Below, in pieces: positions 49,200 through 62,620 of a DNA stretch of 64,000 bases. The stretch's first letter is position 1; every line of letters begins with the position of its first letter. Under the pieces are notes generated by a model. It did no database searches and had not been told where the DNA came from. It was given only the letters and a program-made list of their open reading frames with translations. This stretch comes from Climacteris rufus (lineage: Eukaryota > Chordata > Aves > Passeriformes > Climacteridae). The position numbers and the translations under genes are program-made. The stretch spans positions 831,397 to 895,396 of the forward strand of contig VZRZ01003917.1 of assembly GCA_013398175.1 (NCBI GenBank). Reading direction: 5' to 3'.

Positions 49200-52100
49200 T
49201 TCCCCCTTCAAAAACTGCAAGTACAGTAATTACTCTTTAACAGTGCCTTCTTTTGAAGGAAGCCCTAAAACAGCACATTTGTTCTTGGAGGGCTTAAAAC
49301 AGAGGATCTAGAAAATTCTCTTGTTTATAGCTAAGATATCTGAAAAAGAATATTACTTGCATGTTGTTTATCCATATCTACTGGGGACTGGTCTAGAAGA
49401 CCATCATTAAAATAGTACTGCTTAAATAGTGTGTAACTTTTAACAGGAAATTAATGTGTGGGATGGAGGTAGGAGGCATGAGCCAAGCTTGAATACTAAG
49501 TAAGAAACTATAAGGATGGGACAACAGAGAAAAGTAGGTTGTGAAGTGTTTTGGATATTAAAGCAACGAGAGGAAGACAGACTAGAACTACAATGACCAT
49601 ATGGAAAGCACAGACACTAGCATTTATGAAAACATACGTACAAATACTCAAACAGGTGATTAATCAAACGTTGAAGTCCATGTCTATGTTTAATTCTTTG
49701 TAGATATGTTGTCTTCCAAAAGGACAAAAGTACACCCAACAAAAAAAAAAAAAAAGTTTGCAGAAGTTTCCAAATGCTATGTCCCAAATGCTTCCAACAA
49801 GCTCTTAATCAGAGGAAAATGACAGATAAGCAAATGAATACATCTTCCCATGTTGTAAAATGGGCTGTGTGCATGTAATTCAACAACAGCATCTATGTCT
49901 CTTCTTATTTTTTTTCTCATTTGATTCAAATGCATAAGTAACCTCTGAAGTTATAACTGCCACTTGAGGAACAGTGATCTGTGTTGTTCTGATGAAGAAA
50001 ATAAAGGAGGGAGAGAATCAATTTATTCTATTTATTGCCTTCATGTGCCAACTATAACAGTAAATCAAATCATACACAGCTACCTCAAGTGGAATGTTGC
50101 ATCTCATGAGCAAGGCAGAAGACATGTCATGCAAGGACTGCTAAATTAACAGTATATTTTAACTGCTGTAATAACCAGTAGCATGAAGTCTAGAGTTAAA
50201 AACTGGAATAAAAGTCAAAGCAATGCTTACATGGTCAATAAAATATAGAAAGAATATCTTTTAAATTAAATACAAAGTAATGAATTTTATTCACTCCGAA
50301 AGTGAGGTTTTGGAGAGCAAAAGACCTTCTTTATGTCAAAGAAATTATTTGTCTCTACTGAAGCATAGAACTCAAAACATTATTTTGGTAAGGAACATGT
50401 TAAGAAGAAAAATTGTTGAAGAGGCTTACATAATAAAAAAATATTGCTGAAAAGTATGATTATAAAAATTAAGAAATGTTTCTAGACCTTGCAAAACAGT
50501 ATGAAGTAAATGCATATCTTGGCCAGTGTCCACATCCCAGAATCCTGCTGAAATGCTACATGGTAATTTAAAAAAATAAGTCAGCGAGTCAGCAGAAATG
50601 TAATGCCATACATGAAAAAAAGAATTCTGACAGGTATGATTTGTAGTTATGCTCAAAATAATATTTGCAGAAAAATTGAGGTCACAGCAGGTCCCAGCTT
50701 TAAAACTGAACTTCTCTTCCTTTATTAGAATCTGATTATTTGCTTAGCACCTAGCATACAAATTTAACTTCTAGTGTGAATCAGCAGCTTCATTGATCTG
50801 AACTGCTATTTCAGAAACAGCAGGATTTTAATCTGACCAACATAATGAAAGAAAGTAAAATGATCCCATGTCTCCAAGACAAGATTTATCCACAAATAGA
50901 ACACTTGGAAAGATTTTAGATTTAAAATTAATTGCCAAAGCTAGAAAAATTATTAATGACAAAATGTCTTTGCTTTGGGCCAGGAAACATTATGGAAACA
51001 GCACCATGTTTATACATAGCAGTTTTTATACATTGTTTCATACTTATCTGCAGTAGTGCTAAGGACATGCACCAAAGACTAGGTTCAGACCATGGAAGGC
51101 TTCCACTAGACATGCAGCAAAGAGACAGTCTGGTCCTGCACTGCCCAAGGAGAGGAATGCAGCTCCCAGCCTGGGTCCTTTCTCCCAGTCCACATGGCAT
51201 CCATGGCCAGAGCTCTGTTACACAGGAACAGAAACATGACCTTCTCTGGGGCTGCAGAGAGGAATGGTCCTGACTTCTAGAGAAGCTCATATAAGCACCA
51301 CAGAGCTCTTGGAACCACAAACCTTGATCAGTCAATAGCAAGTCCAGCACCACCACTTCTTTGATCATGTATACCTTGCTTCCCATTTGCAGGTGCCACT
51401 AGTTCCATAAAGAAAGCTTTGCATGTACATGAAGCTATTGCAACTCTAAGTCCTCCAAACTACCTAATTCCCTTTATCTCCCATGTGGGCCACAGCTTCA
51501 CAGAGGGATACTCTCCAAGTGTTGGAAGCAACTAGAAAAGCAAAAGAACCTCAAACTACCACCTCCCCATCCTGAAAAAAATACACACATTAGTCATATA
51601 AGCAAGTTTGATACAGAAAGTTTTTTTTATTAGGTTTGTGAGATGAAGAGAAGAAAATGGTTACAAGTTCCAACAACATTACTACTCCAATATTTAATAC
51701 TCAACAGTTAAATGACAATTTCAGCTCATAACCTACTCTTACAGCACAAATTTATTGAATTTGATGTATTTAGGATTAATCAAAGGCTCATTTAGTACTG
51801 AAGCCTGGAGCCATTAAAATTGATTTTAAGTGTGTACACCACACAAGCATGAATTCTTCTAACAGCAAAGCTTGATTGTTTATTTACTACTGCATAGCTT
51901 GGGACAACTCACTTTGTTTCTTTGAACATCTGCTCCTTCTACCAGCCTTCAAGTAATCCTGTCTCATTAAGTTTGTTTTGCAAAGAGTCTCATACCATCT
52001 ATTTGTCCAGCTCAATAGGTATCTGACTTCTAGACCTCTCCAGATATTACTAGAAATATCAGTAATATTTAACTCTTCAGATTAGTATACATTTAAAAAA

Positions 52101-54839
52101 TATCAGCTCTCTACATGGATTACCCTTCCACTCTGACTTCCTTTAGTCTCACTGTATAATTATTTTTCCTTCAGGACCTAAGGTCCAATAGCTATTGCTG
52201 CCAAAGAACATTGGATGAGACAAGAAATCAGAAATAACATTCTGGGGGAGAAAAAACCAAAACCCAAGCAAACAATGAAAAATGCACACACAAATTAAAA
52301 TGATGCCTAATCCAGCCCAATAAAAAACTGTTCATGCCAGTATTTTGGTCATATGTATTGTATGGATGGCAAAGAAAACATATTGATCAGTACCAGGTTC
52401 TGTGATTTTTGGAAGTTACAAATAATTTAGAGAGAACTAAATTTAGAAGCTGTTTCACTGCTGATAAAACATAGCAAAACGTTTACAATTTTTACTAAGA
52501 AAAAGATAAAAGATAGGCTTGTAAGTAAGATGATTTAATGTGGAGATGGAACATAGACTTGACTTCTTTGGCAAATTTCAAGCATATGCGAGAAGCACTC
52601 ATTTACTGCTCAGTAAGTCAAATTCAGGCTATTAACAGCTTCAAGGAGAAAAGCATTTTAAAAATTAGATTCTCGTTTAACTCTTCCTCCAGAGCTGCTC
52701 CAGCACAGAATTATAAGCAGGACTATTGATCCCAACACACTAAGTTCACAGCTCACTTTTCTAGCATCTTGTTTTTAAACATCAAGCTATCTCAAAGCTG
52801 CAAAAACATAGCTGCTGGCACTGCCTGATGCTCCATGAATCAGTCTATTCCTAGCACTAATTATCCCAAGCAGCTGTTATCTTCCATTTGATCTTCAGTA
52901 TCCAGGAAATCTTTTCTTCAAAGGCTAACACAACCAAAAAATGTTTAGCATGTACCACTTGGAGAGAAAATGCATCTGTGTTAGTTACAGGCCATATACC
53001 CTGTTGGGTATTTTCACTAAAGACCCATTAACCCTCTTAAAAGTACACAATGTTTGGGGTTGTTGGTTTTTTGTGTTTGTTTTTTTTTTAAGAGCATTTC
53101 AGTAAGAAAAAGAACAGCACGGTTTCTTGTACAGAAGTGTAACCCCCAGCAGAATAAAAAAGGAGGCAGTGCTCAGCTAGACAAGTGTGAAAGACTATGC
53201 ATACAATCTAACAACAGAAAGTTTTCTCTCAGGCTGTTTCCACATTCAAAAGCTTGTCAGAAAAAGATTAAAGACTGAAATGACATGATACTATAATTGT
53301 GCAGCTCACACAGCCACACCTGCTGCGACCTTAAACAAACTTTTACATCATGATTGTCCAACATTTGCCACAGATGCCGTGGCTTTTCACTACCTACAGG
53401 AATCAGAGCAGGATCTACCATCAGTTCAGAAGTGTCTAAAGATTTGTGAAATACGAATGCGTTCAGGTGCACTTCTCACACTTCACTCCTTCCCATGTGG
53501 CCTTTGGCACCACTGGTAGTAGAACCAGCTTCCTTGCAAAGTCCCAGTTAGTGCAATGAGCTCCTAGGTTATACCCTGGATGCTGACAACGCCTCTCAGC
53601 AAAGCACACGACCACTTTTGCACACAGACGCGCAGGCTGAGCCCTTTGCTCACCTGGGCCCTGCACCCACTCCTGCCCCATGGCCAACTCGCCCTGCCCC
53701 AGGCAGAAAGGCTGGGCTGCAGCAGCATGAGCTGTTTCACACTCTTCCTGAATCGACAAGAAAATTGGCACTTCACCTCATTTAATCACAATAATCCCTG
53801 GGTGACTAAATAAAAGCTCTTCCAGTTTTTCAGGGAACTATTAGACTAACAAAACTTTACTGCTGATCAGATATCCACCTGAATAGATGCAAATGAGTAG
53901 CAGGTACAGCAGTGCCTGGCAGTTATTCCTCACGTCATGACTGACCGACAGGGACTGCAGACAGAGAACAGGCTGTCTCCAAACAGCAGCATCCCTCCTC
54001 CAGGTGACTGCATGCCTCCTCAATTTGAGCTAATCAAATCCCACCTTCCAAATCTACTGCAGTAGTAGAGAAATAAGAGATCGCTGGTTCAACAACCACT
54101 TTTTTCAGGCAAATGAGTATATAAGTACTACAAGTATTGTTTGATAAGTAATCCAAAAAGCTCCACACACAATCTGTTGCATTAATCCCTATTTCTAATA
54201 CTAAGGAAGTATTTTATTTTATGTAACAAGTACTCTCCAATACATCAACTTCTCATAGCACAGCTGTTGTGAAAAGTGTAATTCAGTGGAGTCAAAATTC
54301 TACATGCATTACAAAGCTAATCCTGTGAGGTTAGCTATGACTTTGCAACAGCAACAGGATTACTGTTGGGCAGAAAAATATGGAGAAGCAGCTAAGCAGT
54401 TGTATGTATACCCAAAATAAATACAACCGCCGGAAGCACTAACTCAACCAATTTCATTGTTGTCACACACTGACAGAACATAGCTACAACATCCTATACC
54501 AAATGTTGCAGGATGAGAATTTGATAGTGACTCTGCGATCTGTACATCCCTACACTGAACAATCTGCATATAGTGTTGCAAACTGGGCCTAGATTCAGCA
54601 GCCAGATTATTGCTTACAGAATGATTTACTGAATTTACTTTTCAGTTCCATGACAAGCAATGAAATATTTATTCTGCTAATCTATTTTTTTCTATTGTAA
54701 CCACATTCAGCTGTTACTATCCCATCAAGTTTCTACATCATTAAAAAAAATACTGCTGAACTATTTATTGGGGGGAGGGTGTGGGGAGAAGAAAACTATT
54801 TGTAGTTAGATAATCAGTGGCCTATTGTCTCACCAGCTG

Positions 54840-55450
54840 AGGTGACCATTGCAGGGTGCACCTTTCACTTCAGAGGCTGGGGCCAACGACAGAACACAAT
54901 GACACAACACACCTCAGACAGGTCAGTTTAACCCCACTATAGCTTCACCCCAGATGTCTGCCATTTCCCAGGACAAGCATTCAAAGTGGGGCAAGACTGC
55001 AGGCTGCAGGGGTATGGCTCTCAACTTCACAGGGCCCACAGCTGATCCAGAAGTGGGACACCACAGTGGATTGACCAGGGCCTCCCAGGTCTCACCACGC
55101 TCCTGTGGATGAAGGACTGATATGTCTCAGAGCAGCCACCTGCTTCTGCGTGGGGCACGTTTAGGACCAAGGTTGATGCTCAATGGGCAGAAGTGAATAG
55201 GCAACTGAAGACTCTCCTCTCAGAGGCAAGTGCCCTGAGGTCAGCTGCTCATTTTCCTCAGCTTCCACCTAGCCCTGAACCCCTGGCATCTCCCTTGCTG
55301 AGGAAAATCCCACCCCTCCAGACACAGCAGCTCACAGGAACTGCAGCAGTGAGCCCGAAGGCAGCACCTTCCTCAAGGACGTCTGTGATGATCTCTGAGT
55401 CAGCAGGCTCCTCACTGTCCCCAGGAATTTACCAGCAGCAGTGACCCCAA
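54840..55450. other. GC-richer block, unidentified
   Basis: A sharply bounded GC-richer segment within AT-rich intron. It has an 83-codon plus-strand open frame at 55193-55444, rich in Pro, Ser and Leu, with no family I recognise. It could be a decayed 5' part of a LINE or an old LTR-element fragment. Confidence 0.3.
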
Positions 55451-58152
55451 GTCCAAACGCAGCCAATTTTCTATTAACAGTAGCAGTGGAATGGCACTTC
55501 AAAGAAAAAAGTGCCAGTCAGGTGAATTCTTATACCCTGTGCTGATACTGCCCAGTGTCACCTGAAACTGTAAGTACCTAGATCCTGAACAGACTCCCAG
55601 GGTTTTTAACAAAGGCAATCTTACCCCTGGCTCCTGACACTAGTCGAAGCAGCCACTAAGACAGTTTGCTTAGTTAAATCCTGAAGAATATAGCTGAAGG
55701 AGCCCATGACAAAAGCCATTTTTAAGAACTGCTCAAATTTTAGTCAGTTATGAGATGGCATTTGCTCTGAAGAGGCTGGGAGGTACTTTTGATAGAGGTA
55801 AGACACTCAGTGGTGAGAGTTAGGGACAAAGTAGTTAGGAAAGTACATGATACAGCAAAGTAAGGATTCATGTAACCCCTAAAGAGTCAGAAAGAAAACA
55901 TATGGCTTAGGAATGCATGTGGGCTCCTCAGCTCTCTCCAGCCTGGCAATCCCTGTGCTGAGCAACCAGGGAGCGAGCTGCAGACGGCTCACTGAGTGTT
56001 CCCAGGAAGATCTCTATAATAAAGTTGGTTGAAACCACTTTAATGGAAAGGTCTACCATAAAATACCAGTTTGTGGAAAGCAAATCCTTCACAGCAAAAT
56101 GTCATCTTTGATGAAAACAGATTTCCAAATGCTAAAAGCATGGTTTTGACTTTATTTAGGATTAAACATTTTATCATCTTACTAGAAAATGGCTCGTTAC
56201 ATAACATGAAATGAAAAAGGCATCTGAACAAAGCATTTTAGTTTGAAATGCAAGCTTTCAGAATTTTGCTTAATAAGCAATTGACTCTTGTGAGGGGGTG
56301 TTTTATTTCATGCTGGAACAAGATATTTTAGTTGCTGTATCCTTAAAGCAGAATTTCCCTCAAAAGTGAGTATTCCGGGTTCTGTAATGCTCTAAGGACT
56401 TAACTCTTGCCACCTTTTGAATCTGATATTCTGCACTGACACAGACCACAAGAATTTCTCAGATGATATATATGACCAAATTAGACAGCAAATCCAGCCT
56501 CTTTCTTTCAAGGAAAAAAAGAAAGAAAGAAGTCTTTTCAACACCAGGAAAGTAAAGAAATTTTACTTCATCGTGTGAGTTAAGAAACTGAAATTAGTCC
56601 CAAAGTAGCCTCTGAGGGGTACCAAATCTGCACAATCACAAAATTTGCCAGGTTTGTAAGGAAAGCTTTGTTTCTGCAATGGAGAATATTGGCAAGAAAA
56701 GATGGCAGTTAGTTGAAGTACTTTTAATTAGCCAGACAAGGGCTTGTATTGACTCACACGCCAGTCAGCATTCTGAGGCTAGCACAGATCATCCTCAAGA
56801 GCTGGCTGGAGACCGTGCAGTGGGGTGGACTCTTCCCCTAGGGCTTACCAATCATCAAGGGCTACTGCTCATCACGTGATCAAAGATGTCAAAATGAATC
56901 ACTTCCGAGATCATGCTCTGTGTGCACATCCCATCAGCAGCACAGTTACACTTTAAGTCTGGGAACTGAGCTGACAGTTCTCTAGAAGAATATCCTGTGA
57001 CAGGGATAGTACACAGTGCTGTACCAGAATTTTACTGACTTGCTGCTCTGGTAAACTACTTCTCCAAGTCCCAGCATCCTGGCTGTGCTGTTCAAAGACC
57101 AGTTCCAAGATTATATTCTCATCAAAAGAAAGTAACCATGGAATTCACTACCTAAAAACTCATTGGGATTATTCCATTAGCAAGTAGTTGTCAGTCTGCG
57201 TTCCACACAGCTGGTATTATGTTTGACAACACTCAAACTCTCTCTTAGTCTAACTAACAGATACCCAGAATACACAATTGAACTTACATTAGCAAATACT
57301 AAACATTACACACACCTCCTTATTGAAACATTTCTTCATGACCTGATGCACAGCAATGAATGTGCACTAGGCTCCTCCAAGCCTAGTGTTGAAAGGAAAG
57401 TAATCCTTCTCAGTCCAGGCTCCCATTGCAATAGAATGAGCTTTCAGATTTTCCAGAATCTTTGCTGACTGAAGCTGAATAAAACATGTTTGTCAAATGG
57501 CATTTAATTTTATATTCATCACTACAGATGTCTCTTTTGAAGGTATCTCCAGTAATATTTTTAAACGTCACACAATTTATTAATCATGCTGTATAATAAA
57601 GAAAGAAGTCAGTTAAGATCACACTGAGATCTAGAGCCATTTTCTCTTGTGCATGCCCATCCCATGGGATCAGCAGGTGAACTTTACCATCTAGATCAAA
57701 AGAACTGCTGCCTAGTGGCTCAGTGCAGCTTACAGACCAAGTACACAGCTATCATCCCCACCAAGCCAAGCCCCAGCATCACTAAATACAGGGTCTCTGC
57801 TTTTCTAATTGCTCCATTACCTCACTATTGGCAAGCCAGCACAGGACACAGAATGGATCAGAAAATCCTTGCTAACCAGTGCTCAGCCCACCTCTGCTCA
57901 GCTGCCATAGCAGCAACATTAACTGAGTAACTCAAGTCTTCATAAAGAAATAAAAAAATTAAACCAGAGTAATTGAGGTGTTCCAGGTTAAAGCATATTT
58001 ATACAACTGCAAAAGTACATCAAACTACTGGAAAGTGAGTGGGAAGAGACAGGCAAGGCACAGGCAAAATTTGATCTGCATGAATTGTCACACATGCACC
58101 CAAGTGCTTGCCCCACATTAAAAGACATCTGATCTACAGTGAAATCAATCAC

Positions 58153-58400
58153 TGAATCATAGAATACCAGGTTGGAAGGGACCTCAAGGATCATCAACTT
58201 TTCTCAACAAAAGCATGGTCTAGACAAGATGGCCCAGCATCCTGTCCAGTCAACTCTTAAAAGCATCCAGTACTGAGGAATCCACCACTTCCCTGCGGAG
58301 ATTATTTCAGTGGCTGATTGTTTTCATTGTGAAAAATCTTTCTCTCCTCCAAGAATCTTATGAAGTCCAAGATCAATCAAATCAATACTAGTTGTATCCA
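58153..58400 (-). mobile_element. CR1 LINE 3' end, antisense
   Basis: The + strand starts gaatcatagaatacca, then ggttggaagggacctcaagg and atcatc, the reverse complement of the CR1 3' terminus with its degenerate 8-bp tail repeat. The rest (caactcttaaaagcatccag, then the stretch ending ctttctctcctcc) is an older CR1 subfamily 3' UTR. The right boundary is approximate. It lies in the long-isoform intron. Confidence 0.8.
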
Positions 58401-61290
58401 CACGATATTGTTTTAAAGTTGTTCTTAAACCTTTAACCAAACTTTTAATCTATGAACTACAATTGTGAATTTCTGCCTTGGTTTGTAACAAATGTGGAGG
58501 GAAGAGGAGGGATGGAGAAAATGTGGGAGTAGATAATTAGTACATGCAGGAAAAAGACAAGGAAGAACATATAAAGGGGACCAAGAAATAATGTGAAGAA
58601 AAGTCAAGGATGGGGAGTAATCTGGGTAGACACTGCAGGGTACACAAGATGCAGGCATGGGAAAAATGGAACAGAGCTGAGAGTCCAATATTTAAAGATT
58701 GGGTCAAGTAAGAAAAGCTAATAAAGCATTTGGAAGGAAAAAAAATAGATGGGACAGGACACACAGATGCAGCAGGACTGAAGCTAAAGGGAGGGAGGCA
58801 AGGAGAAAGGGAAGAGACAGAAAACAAGTTTAATCTAGATCTATGAGTACTTTTGCATATCTAAGCTGCACTTTTCCAGGTACACATGGTAATGGTGGTC
58901 TTGCCCAGTTGTTTCCTAACCAATTTGTGCAAACAACATCAGGCAATGCTTTCCCAGTTTCCTCTGAGTTCCATACCCTGTGACAGAAGTTGATGCTATA
59001 GAGACAGTAACTCATTCTCAGAAATGGCAGAGGCTTCACAGCCCAACCTTCTACCAGGAAACTGTCCATCCTCTGGGGACACACAGGGTACAAATCTGTG
59101 CCCGGATGTGCCAGTTCATGCCGGCTTTCCATCCAAGTAAGATGAACTCAAGGAGATCACAAATACCACTAACAAACACAGACATAACCCTCTGAATTTC
59201 TGCAGCTGGATTCCAAAACATTCGGCTCACTCAGTCAGAAGCTTCTGAATAACTTCCACAACCATGTGGGAATTAATGATCTCATAATTAAAAAGTCATT
59301 TGTCACTGTTTTTCAACTATTTCACATACAGAACCTAATACTTCCTTTATGAATAACATTTATTTGACAACCTGATGCTAAATCTTTTCATCCAGTTCTT
59401 GCTGGATCGCATTTGTAAAGCACTTGATGTTTCAGGAAGGTTGATGGCTTTTGTATCCTTATCAAACCAGAGATACACCTCTAGTTCTGCACAAAATAAA
59501 ATATTCTGTCTCCCTCTACTGGCTCTGCACTAAATCCAACCGGGAGGAATAGAAAACAATAATCACTTGCCTTCTAGATTTTCTTAGAGAATTCTATACA
59601 GAAGCAATGCCCAAATAGCAGAAGGTTAATACTTTAACCATAGTTTCTAAACAAGTATTACAACAGAAAATACTAAAATCTTTCTGAACACAGCATGAGA
59701 CCCGTTTAAAGTTATTATAGGTACATAGCACCACCATAGTGACACAGCACAAAATTATTGATATCTTTGGGAAATTCCCTACTAAAATTATTTCTTCATT
59801 AAAAATACAAGAGAATATTCACAAACTTCCCATTACTGTAACTTCAGGTTATTTTATAGTGAATCAGATTTAAACATTCCTGCTTGCTTCCAGCCAGACT
59901 GACTTACAGAAGAGCTGGATACTTTCGCTTCAAAATAATTCATAGATAAATTTTGGTTTGGGGTTGGGTTGTTTGTTTGTTGTCTTTTGGGGTTTTTTAA
60001 ATTAAAATCAATCAAAATTTGTGATTCAAGGAACTTCTGGTTTGCAATTTGATCAGCCAAAACATATTTAGCAATGCAAGCAAGCTGTCACTATATAAAA
60101 CACAGGGAGATAAAAGAGATGTTTTTCACAAATTCTTTAGATGACAGATGCAAAACCTCGATTTTTTTTTTTTTTACTGAATTCTGCTTTTCTCAAATGA
60201 TATAATTAAGTGCATAAAGCACTCTGTTTAGCTTCTAATTTGGACTTGAAATAGTTCACCGTGCTCCAGAACAAACATATATCTTCTTACTCCAAATAAG
60301 TCAAAATTACAAGAGTAAGAGAAACACGCACCATGTTTGCCATCCGGCCATCACTGGGATTTCTCTTACTGCTTTTCTTCATTGGAGTATTTTATTTACA
60401 TTTGGGTTTAAGAAGTATTATTAAAATGAAACTGTTCATTCATATATCTTACAAACTAGAAGTACAGCACAGTGTACTGTTTTTTTCATTTATCCTACAG
60501 AACAATTCATTGTCCCTGAACAGAGCCAGGACCATTCATGCACTCAACCAAAACGCACTTTACTCTGCAGTGAATTTTATTTTTTTATGCTAATACCTAT
60601 TTGTATGCAAATGCATCACCTGCCAGGGACAAGGGTCAGCAGCATAATGAGAAATGCACTAAGTTATGAAGCTGTCCCTGGCAACTGTTCTTTCACATTT
60701 ACTCTACCCACTGAGGGGTGCAAACGCTGCAGGCGCTGTGCTGCCTATCAGTGGTCCTGAAGCACAAGCAAGTCAGACGTGGGCTCCCAAAGCTGCCAGG
60801 GGGCCAGACCTCTTCTGTGCACTCAGAAGACACCAAGAGCCAGCACAGGTCCAAGGCTGAGCAGTGGATGGCTCCCTGTGTGAGCTGAAAAAACCTACAG
60901 ATCCTGAACTTTCAGAAGCTGAACACAGTTTTAAGCACACAGTTTTTTGAACAGTTCTTGTTTTTTTCTCTCTGTAAACACAGATTAAAGCATGATAGAC
61001 ATCCCATCAGAAAAAAAGAGATCAAATTTATCAGCCCTGTAATTTCTGAACTAACTGAAGTTACCACTAGGAGTTAATTTGTCAAGCAGTATTCGAAAAG
61101 GGTCTGACAGAATTTCCATCTTTTCATGAAACAGCATTTGTTTGCAAGTGGTCTGTACAGACTGCTTAAACACAGCATTCAAACATCTGAACATGAACTT
61201 AAGGTTAAATTGAAAAGTAGAGTTCTACCTCTACATAGAGATTTCACTATGTGAGGAAAAAAGCATCCAGAATTTACAGTCAAATCCTTT

Positions 61291-61324
61291 AAATATGTAA
61301 ACATATTTAAATATGTAAACATAT
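61291..61324. repeat. Near-palindromic 18-bp unit, 1.9 tandem copies
   Basis: The unit aaatatgtaaacatattt occurs at 61291-61308 and is repeated as aaatatgtaaacatat at 61309-61324. The unit is its own reverse complement except for the two central bases. Confidence 0.85.
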
Positions 61325-62455
61325 AGAAACTTCAAGTAGTCTTATTTAAAATGAGACTACAGTATATGCTTCCATACTAGTGGCACAGAGGCCTTGGTTA
61401 TCAAGCTGATGTTAAGAAAAGAGCTTTTGAGAAGAAGAAATTTACCTATACAGTACAAGACAGTCAAGAACTTTTATGCCAGGTTTAAGTGCAACAAAGG
61501 AAAGCTGTTAAATGCTTAAAAGTTAAGTTTCACATTAACACACAAATCCTTAACTAAAGTACATTAGCACATGCCACTACAGTAAAATTATTTTAATACA
61601 GTTTTTACATGCACCTCAAAGTTCCTACAGACATTTTTATGAAAAGACCATGCTTTATTTACTGTACCTGAACATTTCTGTACCTGTCACGCTGCATGTT
61701 AATAAAAAAATAAGATGGAACATTAGGTTATTTTCACATGCCCTTTCTAAAGGTGTAATTTCTATTTATTTTTACATATCACATTACATACAGTTTTACT
61801 TTAGCAGAACTACCAAAAAGCACTTCAGTCTATCTTAAGATGACAACTGTGCCAAGTCAAATAAAAAGGTTTCACTGTGCAGGAAAAATAGGCTAAACAA
61901 TTAAAGAACAACATTTCTTCTCTTTTCCATGCACTCTCTCAGAAACCCCCAAAACACTGATAAAGGGCTTTGAGGGAAGTCGGTTTGTTTTTACTAATAC
62001 TCCTCACCTTGGATTAACTTGATAGAAAGGAGTTCCACAGACCTAACAGTGCTCTGGGAAGAGAATTCTATATGCTGTCTATAGCTGCCAGTGAGAAAAA
62101 TGTCCCCTTCCAGCATCTCTGTTATAACCCTACGAAAGCACACAGCTACATGCAGCATGCAGCTCAAAAAAATTCAACTTAGGCTTTCTGTGAATTAAAG
62201 CTGAAAAAGCCTGGGAGACAACCTACAGTGAGGGTGCCACACCAATACACACTGCTGAGGCTACAGCAGCTTACCCAGCTGAGCTAGTTGAACTTTGCCT
62301 GTTTCCAGGTACCACTGACATCATTAGGAGCCAGTCATATCTAACAAATAGCATGGCTTGGCCTCTTGACTTTAAATTAAGTGTAAGGACTTAAATGAAA
62401 TACTGCCCACCCTAATGAAATAAACCACTTACAGTAGCACACAGAAAGTACTTAC

Positions 62456-62620
62456 AGCGTTTCTGGGAAACTGCCTGCAGACAAGCTGTGACAATGTCGC
62501 AGTTCTTCTGGACCTTTTGGACAAGCCTGTCTTTCTGCTTCAGAAGACGGAGCAACTTTGCTGATTGAACAGAAATTCTGTAATTGAATTCTTGTTTTAT
62601 AGTTGTTAATTCATCAACAT
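62456..62620 (-). CDS. TBC1D30: TBC1D30 long-isoform internal exon (N-terminal coiled coil)
   Basis: An exon of 165 bases: two bases completing a split Asp codon, 54 codons (VDELTTIKQE to AVSQKR) and one final T. The acceptor is TTGGCAG and the donor is CGCT before GTAAGT. It matches the human long-isoform segment that runs into QNCDIVTACLQ-like sequence just before the shared exon. The heptad-like leucines and charged residues (KLLRLLKQKDRLVQKVQ) suggest a short coiled coil, absent from the short isoform. The preceding exon(s), with the long N-terminus, are outside the window to the right. Splicing to the exon at 38435 creates the junction codon T|GG (Trp). The intron is about 24 kb and contains the whole internal promoter. 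Confidence 0.92.

Larger units (their letters stand above)
44601..62455 (-). other. TBC1D30: TBC1D30 long-isoform intron upstream of the internal promoter
   Basis: About 17.9 kb without an exon I can support. It holds the solo LTR (48.8 kb), the CR1 3' end (58.15 kb), two unassigned GC-richer blocks (47.86-48.31 and 54.84-55.45 kb), a third GC-rich patch at 53.48-53.77 kb, and the near-palindromic repeat at 61.3 kb. The remainder is AT-rich unique sequence. Confidence 0.8.

Noticed and set aside
62012..62130. Stretch resembling an old LINE 3' UTR
   Set aside because: The wording is only loosely similar to CR1/L3 remnants and too short and decayed to support a call.
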